The notes below the pieces were generated by a model. The model did not search any database, had not been told where the DNA came from, and saw nothing but the letters and a program-made list of their open reading frames with translations. Positions 25,324 through 33,678 of a stretch of 50,106 nt of DNA are shown in pieces. A program made the translations under genes and the position numbers. Every line of letters begins with the position of its first letter. The stretch's first letter is position 1. This stretch comes from Hyphomicrobiaceae bacterium (lineage in GTDB: Bacteria; Pseudomonadota; Alphaproteobacteria; Rhizobiales; HXMU1428-3). The stretch is from positions 1 to 50,106 of the forward strand of contig JAJFHF010000097.1 of the NCBI GenBank assembly GCA_021775775.1, in the 5' to 3' direction.

Positions 25324-28300
25324 ATGACATCGAATGCTTTTTTTTCACAATTTGAAGTTTCCCAAGTCACTGATTTAGAGACGGCACCCTCTTTGGGGTT
25401 AGGCCGGGTGCTTGGCGGGCAAGAACCGCTTGCATTGGCTCAATTGATTGAGAGCCTTTCTTTGGGCAAAGGCGCTGGCAAGGCGGCTGATTTTGATGTT
25501 TTGCATGTGTGCCGCGATGACACCCAAGTGGAAATTTTAAAAGAGGGACTTACTTTTTTTGCCCCTGAGGTGAAAGTTTTAAGCTTCCCTGCCTGGGATT
25601 GTGTGCCCTATGACAGAGTTGGCCCCAAACCAGAGATTGTGGCGCAGCGTATAGCCACTTTGGCGCAATTGGAAAAGGGCAAGCGGCGCGGCGTTCGATT
25701 GATATTGACGACGCCGCGCGCGCTCATTCAAAAACTGCCGCCGCGGTCTTTTGTGCGCTCCAATATTAAAATTTTAAGCCCAGGCAAACGCATTGATCGG
25801 GCGCGGTTTTTGGCTCGGCTTAGTGCTATGGGTTATATCCGTTCTGAGATGGTGATTGATAAAGGTGAATTTGCGGTTCGCGGCGGGATTATCGATTTGT
25901 TTTTGGCAGGCTATAAGCAGCCGCTTCGGCTTGATTTTTTTGGTGATGAATTGGAAAGCATCCGCCAATTTGACCCTGCCTCCCAGCGCACCACCCATAA
26001 ATTAAACCGGGTGACGTTGCTGCCGGTTAGTGAGTTTGATTTTAGCGAAAAAGCGCGCGCTTTGTTTCGCAAAAACTATCTTGAACATTTCGGTGCGCCC
26101 CAAGGCCATGATGCGCTTTATGAGGCGGTGAGTGAGGGACAGAGTTTTCAAGGGATGGAGCATTGGCTGTCTTTCTTCCATGAAAATTTGGACAATTTGT
26201 TTGATTATATCCCGCATGTCTTGCTGTCTCGTGATCTGGATGTGGATCAAGCGATTACCGCTCAGTTTGAACAGGTTGATGAGCATTTTGAGGCCCGCAA
26301 ACAAGCGTTGGAGCAACAAAATTTTGGGGCACCGCCTTATCATCCTGTACCCAAACAAGAAGTTTTCATCTCTAAAGAGCAATGGGGGGAAAGGATTGCG
26401 ACTTTGCCCCGTTTGGCAATGAGCCCTTATGATCTGGAAGATAGCGCCAGGACGAAAGAGGTTCGTGATTTTGATCAGGTGGGGGCGCTTGATGGCAAGG
26501 CTGGGTTGCAATTTGTGGTGGAGCGGCGTGATGATCGGGCCAGCCTGTTTCAGTCCGTTGTGCGCAAGATTAAAGAGCGGCAAAAAAAGGGTTTGCGGGT
26601 TGTTGTCGGTGCGTGGAGCAATGGTTCGCGTGAGCGGCTGCGTAGCTTGTTGAGAGATGCTGGGCTAGAAGGTGATCAGCTTTGCGAGAATTGGCAAGAG
26701 GTTACGGCACTCGATAAACATCTGGTTGGGTTTGTGGTGCTGGGTTTAGAAAGTGGGTTTCAAGCGGGTGATGTTCTCATCATTGGGGAACAGGATATTC
26801 TCGGCGATCGGTTGGTCCGGCGCAAAAAACCGCGCAAATCTGATGCTGAGGTGCTTAAAGAGGCCTCTACTTTGTCGCTGGGTGATTTTATTGTGCACCA
26901 AGAGCATGGCATTGGGCGTTTTGAAGGGTTAAACACCATAACGGCGGCTGGAGCGCCGCATGATTGTTTGGAGTTGCATTATCATGGGGGGGATAAGCTT
27001 TTTCTTCCCGTTGAGAATATTGAGCTGCTCTCACGTTATGGAACGGAAGGGAGCCATGCAGCCCTTGATAAATTGGGCGGGACGTCGTGGCAAAGCCGCA
27101 AAGCTAAAATTAAGCAAAAATTGCTCGATATTGCTGGGCATCTGATTGGCATTGCAGCGAAACGGGCGTTGCGCAAGGCGCAGGTGCTTGAGGTTTCTCA
27201 AGAGCAATGGGATGAATTTAGTGCTCGTTTCCCCTATGAAGAGACAGAGGACCAGTTGACCACCATTGAGACGGTGCGTGATGATTTGGGCTCTGGCAAA
27301 CCGATGGATCGGTTGGTATGCGGTGATGTGGGGTTTGGTAAAACGGAAGTGGCGTTGCGGGCTAGTTTTGTGGCCGCGATGAATGGGGTTCAGGTGGCGA
27401 TTGTGGCGCCAACGACGCTCTTAGCGCGCCAGCATTATAACGGCTTTAAAGAGCGCTTTGAGGGTTTGCCGATTAAAATAGCGCATGCTTCGCGGTTGGT
27501 GCCTGCCAAACAGCTTTCACTTGTCAAAGAGGGTTTGGCAAGCGGCGATGTGGATATTGTGATTGGCACTCATGCGCTTTTGGGTAAATCAATTGCGTTT
27601 CGTGATTTGGGATTGTTGATCATTGATGAAGAGCAACATTTCGGCGTTCAGCATAAAGAACGCTTAAAAGAGCTAAAAGATGATGTGCATGTGCTGACGC
27701 TTTCAGCAACACCAATACCGCGCACGTTGCAGATGTCGCTAACGGGCGTGCGTGATTTATCGTTGATTACCACGCCGCCGGTTGACCGGTTGGCGGTGCG
27801 CACTTATGTGAGCCCGTTTGATGCGGTGGTTATTCGTAATGCTTTGTTGCGCGAGCGGTTTCGCGGGGGCCAAAGCTTTTTTGTTTGCCCACGGGTGAGC
27901 GATTTGGATGAAGCTGAAGCCTTGTTAAAAGAACATGTCCCTGAATTGAAGGTGGTGCGCGCTCATGGGCAAATGGCGACGGGTGAACTTGAAGATGTGA
28001 TGAACGCGTTTTATGATCGTAAATATGATTGTTTGCTCTCAACCACGATCATTGAATCTGGGCTTGATATACCTAGTGCCAATACGATGGTGATTTACCG
28101 GGCTGATAAATTTGGGCTGGCGCAACTTTATCAATTGCGCGGCCGGGTCGGGCGCTCTAAAGCGCGTGCTTACGCTTATATCACCACACCGGTGAATAAG
28201 GCTTTGACGCCAGCAGCGGATAAACGGCTGAAGGTGTTAGCCACTCTTGATAGCCTTGGCGCTGGGTTTACTCTGGCGGCGCATGACCTTGACCTGCGCG

Positions 28301-28905
28301 GGGCTGGTAATTTGGTGGGTGAGGAGCAATCAGGCCACATACGTGAGATCGGCTATGAGCTGTATCAATCTATGCTAGAAGATGCCATTGCTGAGTTGAA
28401 AGAGGGGGGGGCAAGCAAACCATCTGAATGGACGCCAAACATTCAACTGGGTACTTCTGTGCTTATTCCTGAGACTTATGTGAATGATTTACAATTGCGG
28501 CTTAGTCTCTATCGCCGGCTTTCTAGCTTAGAGACCCGCGATGAGATTGATGAGTTCAAAGCAGAATTGCATGATCGTTTTGGTCCGTTGCCCGAGGAGG
28601 TCACTCACTTAATGGAGATCATGCATATTAAGAGTTTGTGCCGCGCTGCTGGTGTTGACCAAATTGAAGCAGGGCCTAAGGGTGTGCAAATTGGCTTTCA
28701 TATGAATAAGTTTGCTAACCCTGATGGGTTGATTGCGTTGGTTAATTCTCAATCTTTAAAAATGAAAATCTTGCCCAATCAAAAAATTCTCTATCTGGCC
28801 AATTGGAGCGAGCCGCAAGAGAGATTGGAAGGGGTTACCAAGATCATTGAAGATTTAAAAAGGCTTGTTGCTCAAGATGATGTCAAACAGGCCGCTTCCG
28901 CCTAA
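25324..28905 (+). CDS. mfd: Transcription-repair coupling factor Mfd
   Basis: 1193 residues, normal length. Order: UvrB-homology domains (about 1-350; WDCVPYDRVGP, AVRGGIIDLF), the RNA-polymerase interaction domain (about 530-580; GDFIVHQEHGIGRFEGL), then the RecG-like translocase core with Walker A CGDVGFGKTEVALR, APTTLLARQH, LLIIDEEQHFGVQHKE, LSATPIPRTLQMSLTG, IESGLDIPSANT and YQLRGRVGRSKARAYAY, and a C-terminal autoinhibitory domain (from about 1010; IPETYVNDLQLRLSLYRRLS). Mfd removes stalled RNA polymerase and recruits UvrA. The stop overlaps the stop region of the convergent PleD-like gene by four bases. Confidence 0.98.
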   Translation: MTSNAFFSQFEVSQVTDLETAPSLGLGRVLGGQEPLALAQLIESLSLGKGAGKAADFDVLHVCRDDTQVEILKEGLTFFAPEVKVLSFPAWDCVPYDRVGPKPEIVAQRIATLAQLEKGKRRGVRLILTTPRALIQKLPPRSFVRSNIKILSPGKRIDRARFLARLSAMGYIRSEMVIDKGEFAVRGGIIDLFLAGYKQPLRLDFFGDELESIRQFDPASQRTTHKLNRVTLLPVSEFDFSEKARALFRKNYLEHFGAPQGHDALYEAVSEGQSFQGMEHWLSFFHENLDNLFDYIPHVLLSRDLDVDQAITAQFEQVDEHFEARKQALEQQNFGAPPYHPVPKQEVFISKEQWGERIATLPRLAMSPYDLEDSARTKEVRDFDQVGALDGKAGLQFVVERRDDRASLFQSVVRKIKERQKKGLRVVVGAWSNGSRERLRSLLRDAGLEGDQLCENWQEVTALDKHLVGFVVLGLESGFQAGDVLIIGEQDILGDRLVRRKKPRKSDAEVLKEASTLSLGDFIVHQEHGIGRFEGLNTITAAGAPHDCLELHYHGGDKLFLPVENIELLSRYGTEGSHAALDKLGGTSWQSRKAKIKQKLLDIAGHLIGIAAKRALRKAQVLEVSQEQWDEFSARFPYEETEDQLTTIETVRDDLGSGKPMDRLVCGDVGFGKTEVALRASFVAAMNGVQVAIVAPTTLLARQHYNGFKERFEGLPIKIAHASRLVPAKQLSLVKEGLASGDVDIVIGTHALLGKSIAFRDLGLLIIDEEQHFGVQHKERLKELKDDVHVLTLSATPIPRTLQMSLTGVRDLSLITTPPVDRLAVRTYVSPFDAVVIRNALLRERFRGGQSFFVCPRVSDLDEAEALLKEHVPELKVVRAHGQMATGELEDVMNAFYDRKYDCLLSTTIIESGLDIPSANTMVIYRADKFGLAQLYQLRGRVGRSKARAYAYITTPVNKALTPAADKRLKVLATLDSLGAGFTLAAHDLDLRGAGNLVGEEQSGHIREIGYELYQSMLEDAIAELKEGGASKPSEWTPNIQLGTSVLIPETYVNDLQLRLSLYRRLSSLETRDEIDEFKAELHDRFGPLPEEVTHLMEIMHIKSLCRAAGVDQIEAGPKGVQIGFHMNKFANPDGLIALVNSQSLKMKILPNQKILYLANWSEPQERLEGVTKIIEDLKRLVAQDDVKQAASA

Positions 28906-30272
28906 GCTGTTTTAACGTCGGGTAGGTGATTGAACGTGCTGGGTTGTTTGGTGAACAACTCTTGGGCGCTTGTCTCGCCATTTGATTCAATGATCTGTGC
29001 GGTTAATTCGACGCTTATGGGGGAGCAATCTGTTTCACAGATGAATTGCGTTCGTTTTACAATGCCCTCAATGCGTTTTAAGACATTGGCGGCATCTTCA
29101 TAGTTTGTATCAGGTAAGGTTAGGGTGAAGGTGCGCCCTGAGATGCGTGCGGCTAGATCTTCACCACGAATGATGGTCATTAGAATTTCTGAGACTTGAC
29201 GCAGGACATTATCGCCAGCGGCAAAGCCGAATTGTTCGTTGATGGTGTTGAGATTATCAATGTTTGTGGTGATGACGGTAAATTTGCGCTTGGCGGCATT
29301 GTGATCTTTTATGAGTTGGGCCAAATGTTCTTGATAAAAACTATAGGTGAATAAACCTGTGAGGGCACAATTGGTTGGAATGTGGCGGGCAGATAGATAT
29401 GATTTGGTGATGAGAGATCTGAAGCGCCATTCTTTTATGAGACTGGTGGTGCGTAAGATAAGCTCGTTACTATTTACTGGTGCGTCAATGATATCTGTTA
29501 TGCCCGCTTCATAGGCGATGTGGCTATGGCTGAGTTTTGAAGGGTAGGCGACCAGTATGATGGGAAGGCTGTAAAATTGAGGATCGCGTTTTATTTTTTC
29601 AACGAAATCAAAAAAACGTGTCGGCATTCTTCCTCCGTTGATAATCACCATATCAAAGGTTTGGCGTCGCAGATATTCTGCTGCTGTCTCTAGAGATAAT
29701 GTGCCAACGAGGGTTGCGATGGGGGCGAGGGTTTCTTCTATTGATGAATAGCCATTGGGGCGCCCGGTGATTAAGATTGTAGCGTCTTTTATGGGTGTGC
29801 AATATTTTGATTCAATAAATTCTTGAAGTGCTGGGGCGTTATATTTTTTTGAGATTTCGTTGCGACGGTTTAATTCTGATTGGATGGTGGTGAGCCGTGA
29901 CTGGGCTTTGATACGAGCGATGACTGATGGGATGCGGATTTCACCAAAGATTAAATCATCAAAATGATGCTCTTGTTGTTCTTGTAACAAATTGTGCGCA
30001 ATGCCTATGCAAATGAGCCTGATATTTTGAGTTTGTGGGTTTAATTTTATTTTTTGAGCTAATTTTAAACAGGTCTCCATCTGCTCTTTGTTTTTTAATT
30101 CTGAGGCATCAAAGATTAGAATCTTGAAGCTTTTGGAATGTTGCAGGTTTTGACTTAGCTGTGTGTACAGACTTTGAGAGGTGGTAAAACCGGCTGTTTC
30201 AAGCGCATTTTTTAGTTTGTTTTCAGATGGTTGCCTGGAATTAATTACTAGGACTTCTATTTCATCTGGCAT
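28902..30272 (-). CDS. PleD-like REC-REC-GGDEF protein with inactive GGDEF and intact I-site
   Basis: 456 residues, the length and layout of PleD: two receiver-like domains (about 1-130 and 160-285) and a C-terminal GGDEF domain (about 305-435). Receiver 1 keeps ILIFDASEL, with a possible Asp; receiver 2 has MVIINGG where the phospho-Asp should be, so it is degenerate. The GGDEF domain keeps NIDNLNTINEQFGFAAGD, but the signature motif reads SGRTF, which cannot support diguanylate cyclase chemistry. Five residues before it stands RGED, a correctly spaced RxxD inhibitory site that binds cyclic-di-GMP in active homologues. I infer a catalytically dead c-di-GMP sensor. No membrane segment. Monocistronic, it ends against mfd, and a partner is not evident. 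Confidence 0.82.
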   Translation of the reverse strand: MPDEIEVLVINSRQPSENKLKNALETAGFTTSQSLYTQLSQNLQHSKSFKILIFDASELKNKEQMETCLKLAQKIKLNPQTQNIRLICIGIAHNLLQEQQEHHFDDLIFGEIRIPSVIARIKAQSRLTTIQSELNRRNEISKKYNAPALQEFIESKYCTPIKDATILITGRPNGYSSIEETLAPIATLVGTLSLETAAEYLRRQTFDMVIINGGRMPTRFFDFVEKIKRDPQFYSLPIILVAYPSKLSHSHIAYEAGITDIIDAPVNSNELILRTTSLIKEWRFRSLITKSYLSARHIPTNCALTGLFTYSFYQEHLAQLIKDHNAAKRKFTVITTNIDNLNTINEQFGFAAGDNVLRQVSEILMTIIRGEDLAARISGRTFTLTLPDTNYEDAANVLKRIEGIVKRTQFICETDCSPISVELTAQIIESNGETSAQELFTKQPSTFNHLPDVKTA

Positions 30273-30358
30273 TATGAACCTGACCGTTGTGGGCTGTGTT
30301 TGCTAATCTGTAGTATTTGACCTGATGGGTGTTAAAAATTTGGTAATTTATGGTTTTT

Positions 30359-31921
30359 TCAAGTGGTTGGTTGAATAAATAGTTGGCTTTTGTCTACCTT
30401 GCCAGCTTTGTTGCGCGGCAGTGACGTGACAATTGTTAAGTCCTTGGGGTGTTTATAAGGCGCCAACTGGTTGGTTAGAAGCTGCATGATTTGGTCTTTA
30501 ATCTCATGATTTTTAATGGGGTGGTCTTTTCTCTTATTTGTTGGTTTGTTTAGGACAATCACTGCAGCAATGATGGAGAGATCTGGTCGGATTTGTTTTT
30601 CATAAACAGCGGCCTCTTGCACATATTCATGAGATAAAAGGAGCGTTTCAATCTCTATGGGAGAAACACGGTAACCACCGGCATTCATGATCTCATCGGC
30701 GCGCCCAAAATGAGTTAGGTTTTGCTCTTCATCTATCGAGCCAATGTCTCCGGTGATGAACCAGGGGCCGCGAAATTGTTGTTTTTGTTCCTTGTCTCTT
30801 TGCCAATAGGAGAGCATCAAACCTGGATCTGTATTATGGATGGCGATGAGGCCTTGTTGGTTTGGCTCTAGTGGTGTGAGGGCGGAATCTTGTGGTAATG
30901 GCTGTAGGGGCAAGATAACTACGCGGCGCCCTTTTTGAATGCGCCCTTTTGCCTGCTCTGGGACAGTTATATTTGGCGCGGTTGAAACATAAGTAGAGAT
31001 TTCACTTTGGCCCATGGCTTCGTACAATGAACATCCTGTTTGGGTTTTCCATTCAGTATTCACTTGTTTGGAGAGTGCTTCGCCTGCGCTTAAGCCATGA
31101 CGCAATGAGGCCATGTGTTGCTTTGTAGGTTGGCTATATTTTAAAATTTTTCGGTAAACGCCTGGGACGGCGACAAAAATGGTTGCTTGATGGGTTTGAA
31201 TTAAATTGGGCCAAAGAGATGGGCTTTTCTCTCCATGATAGATGAGGGCTGTTGCTCCTTGTAACCAGGGGTCCATTAGGCCGACACCTAGTGTGTATGT
31301 CCAATTAAAATCGCCGGCGTGTAAGACACGGTCGCCGTGTTTGATATGATGCCAGCCTTGTTGCATGGGAATACGCCCTTGTAGGGTGCGATGGGCATGA
31401 AGGACCCCTTTGGGGTGGCTGGTGGTGCCACTGGTGTAGATTAGGTATGCGGGATCATTTGGTTGGCTCTCATAATAGTCTGTTATCGGGGGCTCATGCA
31501 TAAAGGCCAAAATATCTGCTTGGGTGATGACATGTGGGTTGGTCTCGTCTGGACAAGGTAAATCGCGCGCACAAGCCCACCAGGTCGCTCCCTTGTGATG
31601 CTTGGTATCTTTGGCAAAGAACTCTAACTCTGATGTCGTGAGGTGAGCTGATAAGGGGATGGGGACAAGGCCGGCAGCAATGGCACCAAAGAAGGTGAGG
31701 GCAAAGGCGGCGTCACTGTGCAGGCGTAACAATAAAAAGTCGCCTGGTTTCATGCCTTTCTTTATGAGGCCACCTGCGATTGCGCGGATGGTGCAATCGA
31801 GCTGGGCATAGGTCCATTGGGTTTGGGGGCATTCTTTGAGAGGGGCGCCGATTATTTCTAAGGCGAGCGCTGCTGGGATGTTGTGAGCTTGTTGCCCGAT
31901 GGCTGCTTTGCTTAAATTCAA
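30359..31921 (-). CDS. AMP-forming acyl-CoA synthetase/ligase
   Basis: 520 residues. ANL-superfamily motifs are all present: P-loop YLIYTSGTTSHPKGVLHAHR, YEAMGQSEIS (A5), WFITGDIG (A7), GRADEIMNAGGYRVSPIEIE (A8), and the catalytic lysine in LPRNKAGKVDKSQL. The enzyme should activate a carboxylic acid as acyl-AMP and pass it to CoA. The pattern resembles benzoate-CoA-ligase-like and medium-chain acyl-CoA ligases, but the substrate is not readable. The start is a TTG at 31921 with AGAG seven bases upstream; no better start exists in this frame after the upstream stop at 31949. The gene is 27 bases behind a degenerate paralogue on the same strand, so the two are probably co-translated or co-transcribed. 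Confidence 0.88.
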   Translation of the reverse strand: MNLSKAAIGQQAHNIPAALALEIIGAPLKECPQTQWTYAQLDCTIRAIAGGLIKKGMKPGDFLLLRLHSDAAFALTFFGAIAAGLVPIPLSAHLTTSELEFFAKDTKHHKGATWWACARDLPCPDETNPHVITQADILAFMHEPPITDYYESQPNDPAYLIYTSGTTSHPKGVLHAHRTLQGRIPMQQGWHHIKHGDRVLHAGDFNWTYTLGVGLMDPWLQGATALIYHGEKSPSLWPNLIQTHQATIFVAVPGVYRKILKYSQPTKQHMASLRHGLSAGEALSKQVNTEWKTQTGCSLYEAMGQSEISTYVSTAPNITVPEQAKGRIQKGRRVVILPLQPLPQDSALTPLEPNQQGLIAIHNTDPGLMLSYWQRDKEQKQQFRGPWFITGDIGSIDEEQNLTHFGRADEIMNAGGYRVSPIEIETLLLSHEYVQEAAVYEKQIRPDLSIIAAVIVLNKPTNKRKDHPIKNHEIKDQIMQLLTNQLAPYKHPKDLTIVTSLPRNKAGKVDKSQLFIQPTT

Positions 31922-31948
31922 AAGATTGCTCTTTATGTCATGTGCTGA

Positions 31949-33622
31949 TTAATGAGAGGGTAAAATGTTTTTACGTTCAATTATACCATCTTGAGTGCGC
32001 GGTATTTGCGTGACGGTGACGAGCTTTTCTGGGATCTTTACTGGAGAAATGTTTTGATCGATCAGGTGTTGTTTGAAATCTTCATATGAGAGTGGGTCGC
32101 CTGGGCGCGGGATAATAGCGGCAAATAAACGCTCGCCAAGGAGAGGATCCATAATTGAAAAGGCTGCGGCATCAACAAAACCTGGATAGGTTTGATAGAG
32201 GCGATCTAGTTCAAGACCTGATAATTGATTGGCCCCGTGATAGATGGTGTCTTGATTGTGCTCAATTTCTAGGGTGCTTAAGGCTTGATCTATGAGACGA
32301 GCGGTTAGATGGGTTTGTTCCCAATGCTCATTGAAATTGCTAAGGGGGCTTATTGTCATTTGATCTTGCCAGTTGGCAAAGCCGACAATTAAACCGCTAA
32401 CCTCTAAGCGGCCCTTTAGCGTCTGATTAAGATCGCCGGCTTTTTGAGTGGCCCCTTGCAGGCGAGTTTGGATAAAAGGTGGGTTTATCACGCTATCTTT
32501 ATGGGCTAGCTCGCTATTGCCTAGTTTTAAAATCCCCTCGTCTTCGTTGGGGACTTGGCTTGTGATTAAACACAGACCGTTGAGATTAAAGAAAACCGAA
32601 CTGTTTGGGGATAGGGGGATTTTCTTTGATGTATTTTTACTTGATTTTTTATTTGATTTTTTACGGTGCGCTGGGGTGGAAGCTATTAAAATTAAGTGGG
32701 GTAGGTTTTGTAGGGTAAATTCTTGAGGCTCAAAAGCGCCGTGTAATTTTTGTTCCAAACCTTGGGGGAGCACAGCTTGATCTATGGTGTGGTTTTGAAA
32801 CCGATCGAGCAAGAATTTTTGCTTTAGCTGTGAGGTGATATGTAATGTGCCGCCTTGGGTAATCCAGGGAACAAAAGCTGCTATCAAACCTGGCAGCGTT
32901 GTTGGGCTATAGGCTGTTAGAATTGAGGGGCTGTCACTGACTTTGGTTTGTTGTGCAATCAGGTGAGCATTGGCCATCATCTGAATATGGGTGTAGGCGA
33001 CAGGGTGGGGCGCTCCGTCTTGGTCACTGGACCAGCCGATGAGGGCTACTTGTTCTTGTGAGCGACAAATCGTGAAATCGTTGTTTGCTGGCGCCGGTGT
33101 CTCACATGCAATGGTTTGATGAATGTCTGGGAGTGGGGTGACCCCATCTGGTAGGTTTTGATCTTGCCCTAAGCCAAAAATAAACCGTAAATTAAGGTGG
33201 TCAGCGGCTATTTCAAATAAAGAGGCAAATGGGTCATAGGTGGGTGTGGATTGATGAACAATCACTCCTTTTGCATTGAGCTTATTGAAAGCTTGCTCAA
33301 TTTCAGATTTGCGCCAATGAGTGGGTAAACAACAAGGGACGAGCCCGGCATTAAAGAGCGATAATAAAATCAATGGGGTTTCTGCAATGTTGGGCAATTG
33401 CACAAGGATAATATCACCGTCATTTAGGCCAAATTGACGAAAAAACTGGGCGGTTTGTTGAATATAACGCTGGGCATGTGTGTATGTCAGGTCTGTTATG
33501 GTGCCTAAACCGAGCCGTTCGGCATTACCAAGCCGTTCGGCATTGGGACAATCTGTTAAGGCGATTGCGTCAGGTTTTTTTTGCGCAACCGATAAAAATA
33601 TTTGATCTAACGTTTGACTCAT
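31949..33622 (-). CDS. Degenerate AMP-binding (acyl-CoA ligase-like) protein
   Basis: 557 residues, uninterrupted frame. The N-terminal third keeps the ANL fold (YTHAQRYIQQTAQFFRQFGL, GDIILVQLPN, LFNAGLVPCCLPTHWRKSEI), and the C-terminal part keeps a recognisable end (GFVDAAAFSIMDPLLGERLF, PEKLVTVTQIPRTQDGIIER). But the catalytic motifs are lost: the P-loop is replaced by IGWSSDQDGAPHPVAYTH (about 195-212), there is no A5 aromatic/TE motif or A7 GD motif, and the C-terminal catalytic lysine position in the PRTxxGK motif is isoleucine. A Lys/Ser-rich insertion (KKSNKKSSKNTSKK) lies in the middle, and residues 27-38 are a NAERLG duplication. I infer a pseudoenzyme, perhaps a partner of the active ligase 27 bases downstream. 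It follows the yejA-like gene by 56 bases on the same strand. Confidence 0.75.
   Translation of the reverse strand: MSQTLDQIFLSVAQKKPDAIALTDCPNAERLGNAERLGLGTITDLTYTHAQRYIQQTAQFFRQFGLNDGDIILVQLPNIAETPLILLSLFNAGLVPCCLPTHWRKSEIEQAFNKLNAKGVIVHQSTPTYDPFASLFEIAADHLNLRFIFGLGQDQNLPDGVTPLPDIHQTIACETPAPANNDFTICRSQEQVALIGWSSDQDGAPHPVAYTHIQMMANAHLIAQQTKVSDSPSILTAYSPTTLPGLIAAFVPWITQGGTLHITSQLKQKFLLDRFQNHTIDQAVLPQGLEQKLHGAFEPQEFTLQNLPHLILIASTPAHRKKSNKKSSKNTSKKIPLSPNSSVFFNLNGLCLITSQVPNEDEGILKLGNSELAHKDSVINPPFIQTRLQGATQKAGDLNQTLKGRLEVSGLIVGFANWQDQMTISPLSNFNEHWEQTHLTARLIDQALSTLEIEHNQDTIYHGANQLSGLELDRLYQTYPGFVDAAAFSIMDPLLGERLFAAIIPRPGDPLSYEDFKQHLIDQNISPVKIPEKLVTVTQIPRTQDGIIERKNILPSH
33513..33548. repeat. 18-bp in-frame tandem duplication in the degenerate ligase gene
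   Basis: AGCCGTTCGGCATTACCA (33513-33530) is repeated as AGCCGTTCGGCATTGGGA (33531-33548), 15 of 18 bases alike. It adds six residues (NAERLG twice) without breaking the frame. Confidence 0.85.
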
Positions 33623-33678
33623 TGAGAGGCCCGCTCAATTAAAGGAATATAGGTTTGCTTTTTTAAAATTTTTCTTTG

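Noticed and set aside
31949-33622. Degenerate ligase as a pseudogene
   Set aside because: The frame is intact over 557 codons with no stop or frameshift, and even the duplication is a multiple of three, so I call it a coding gene for a probable pseudoenzyme.
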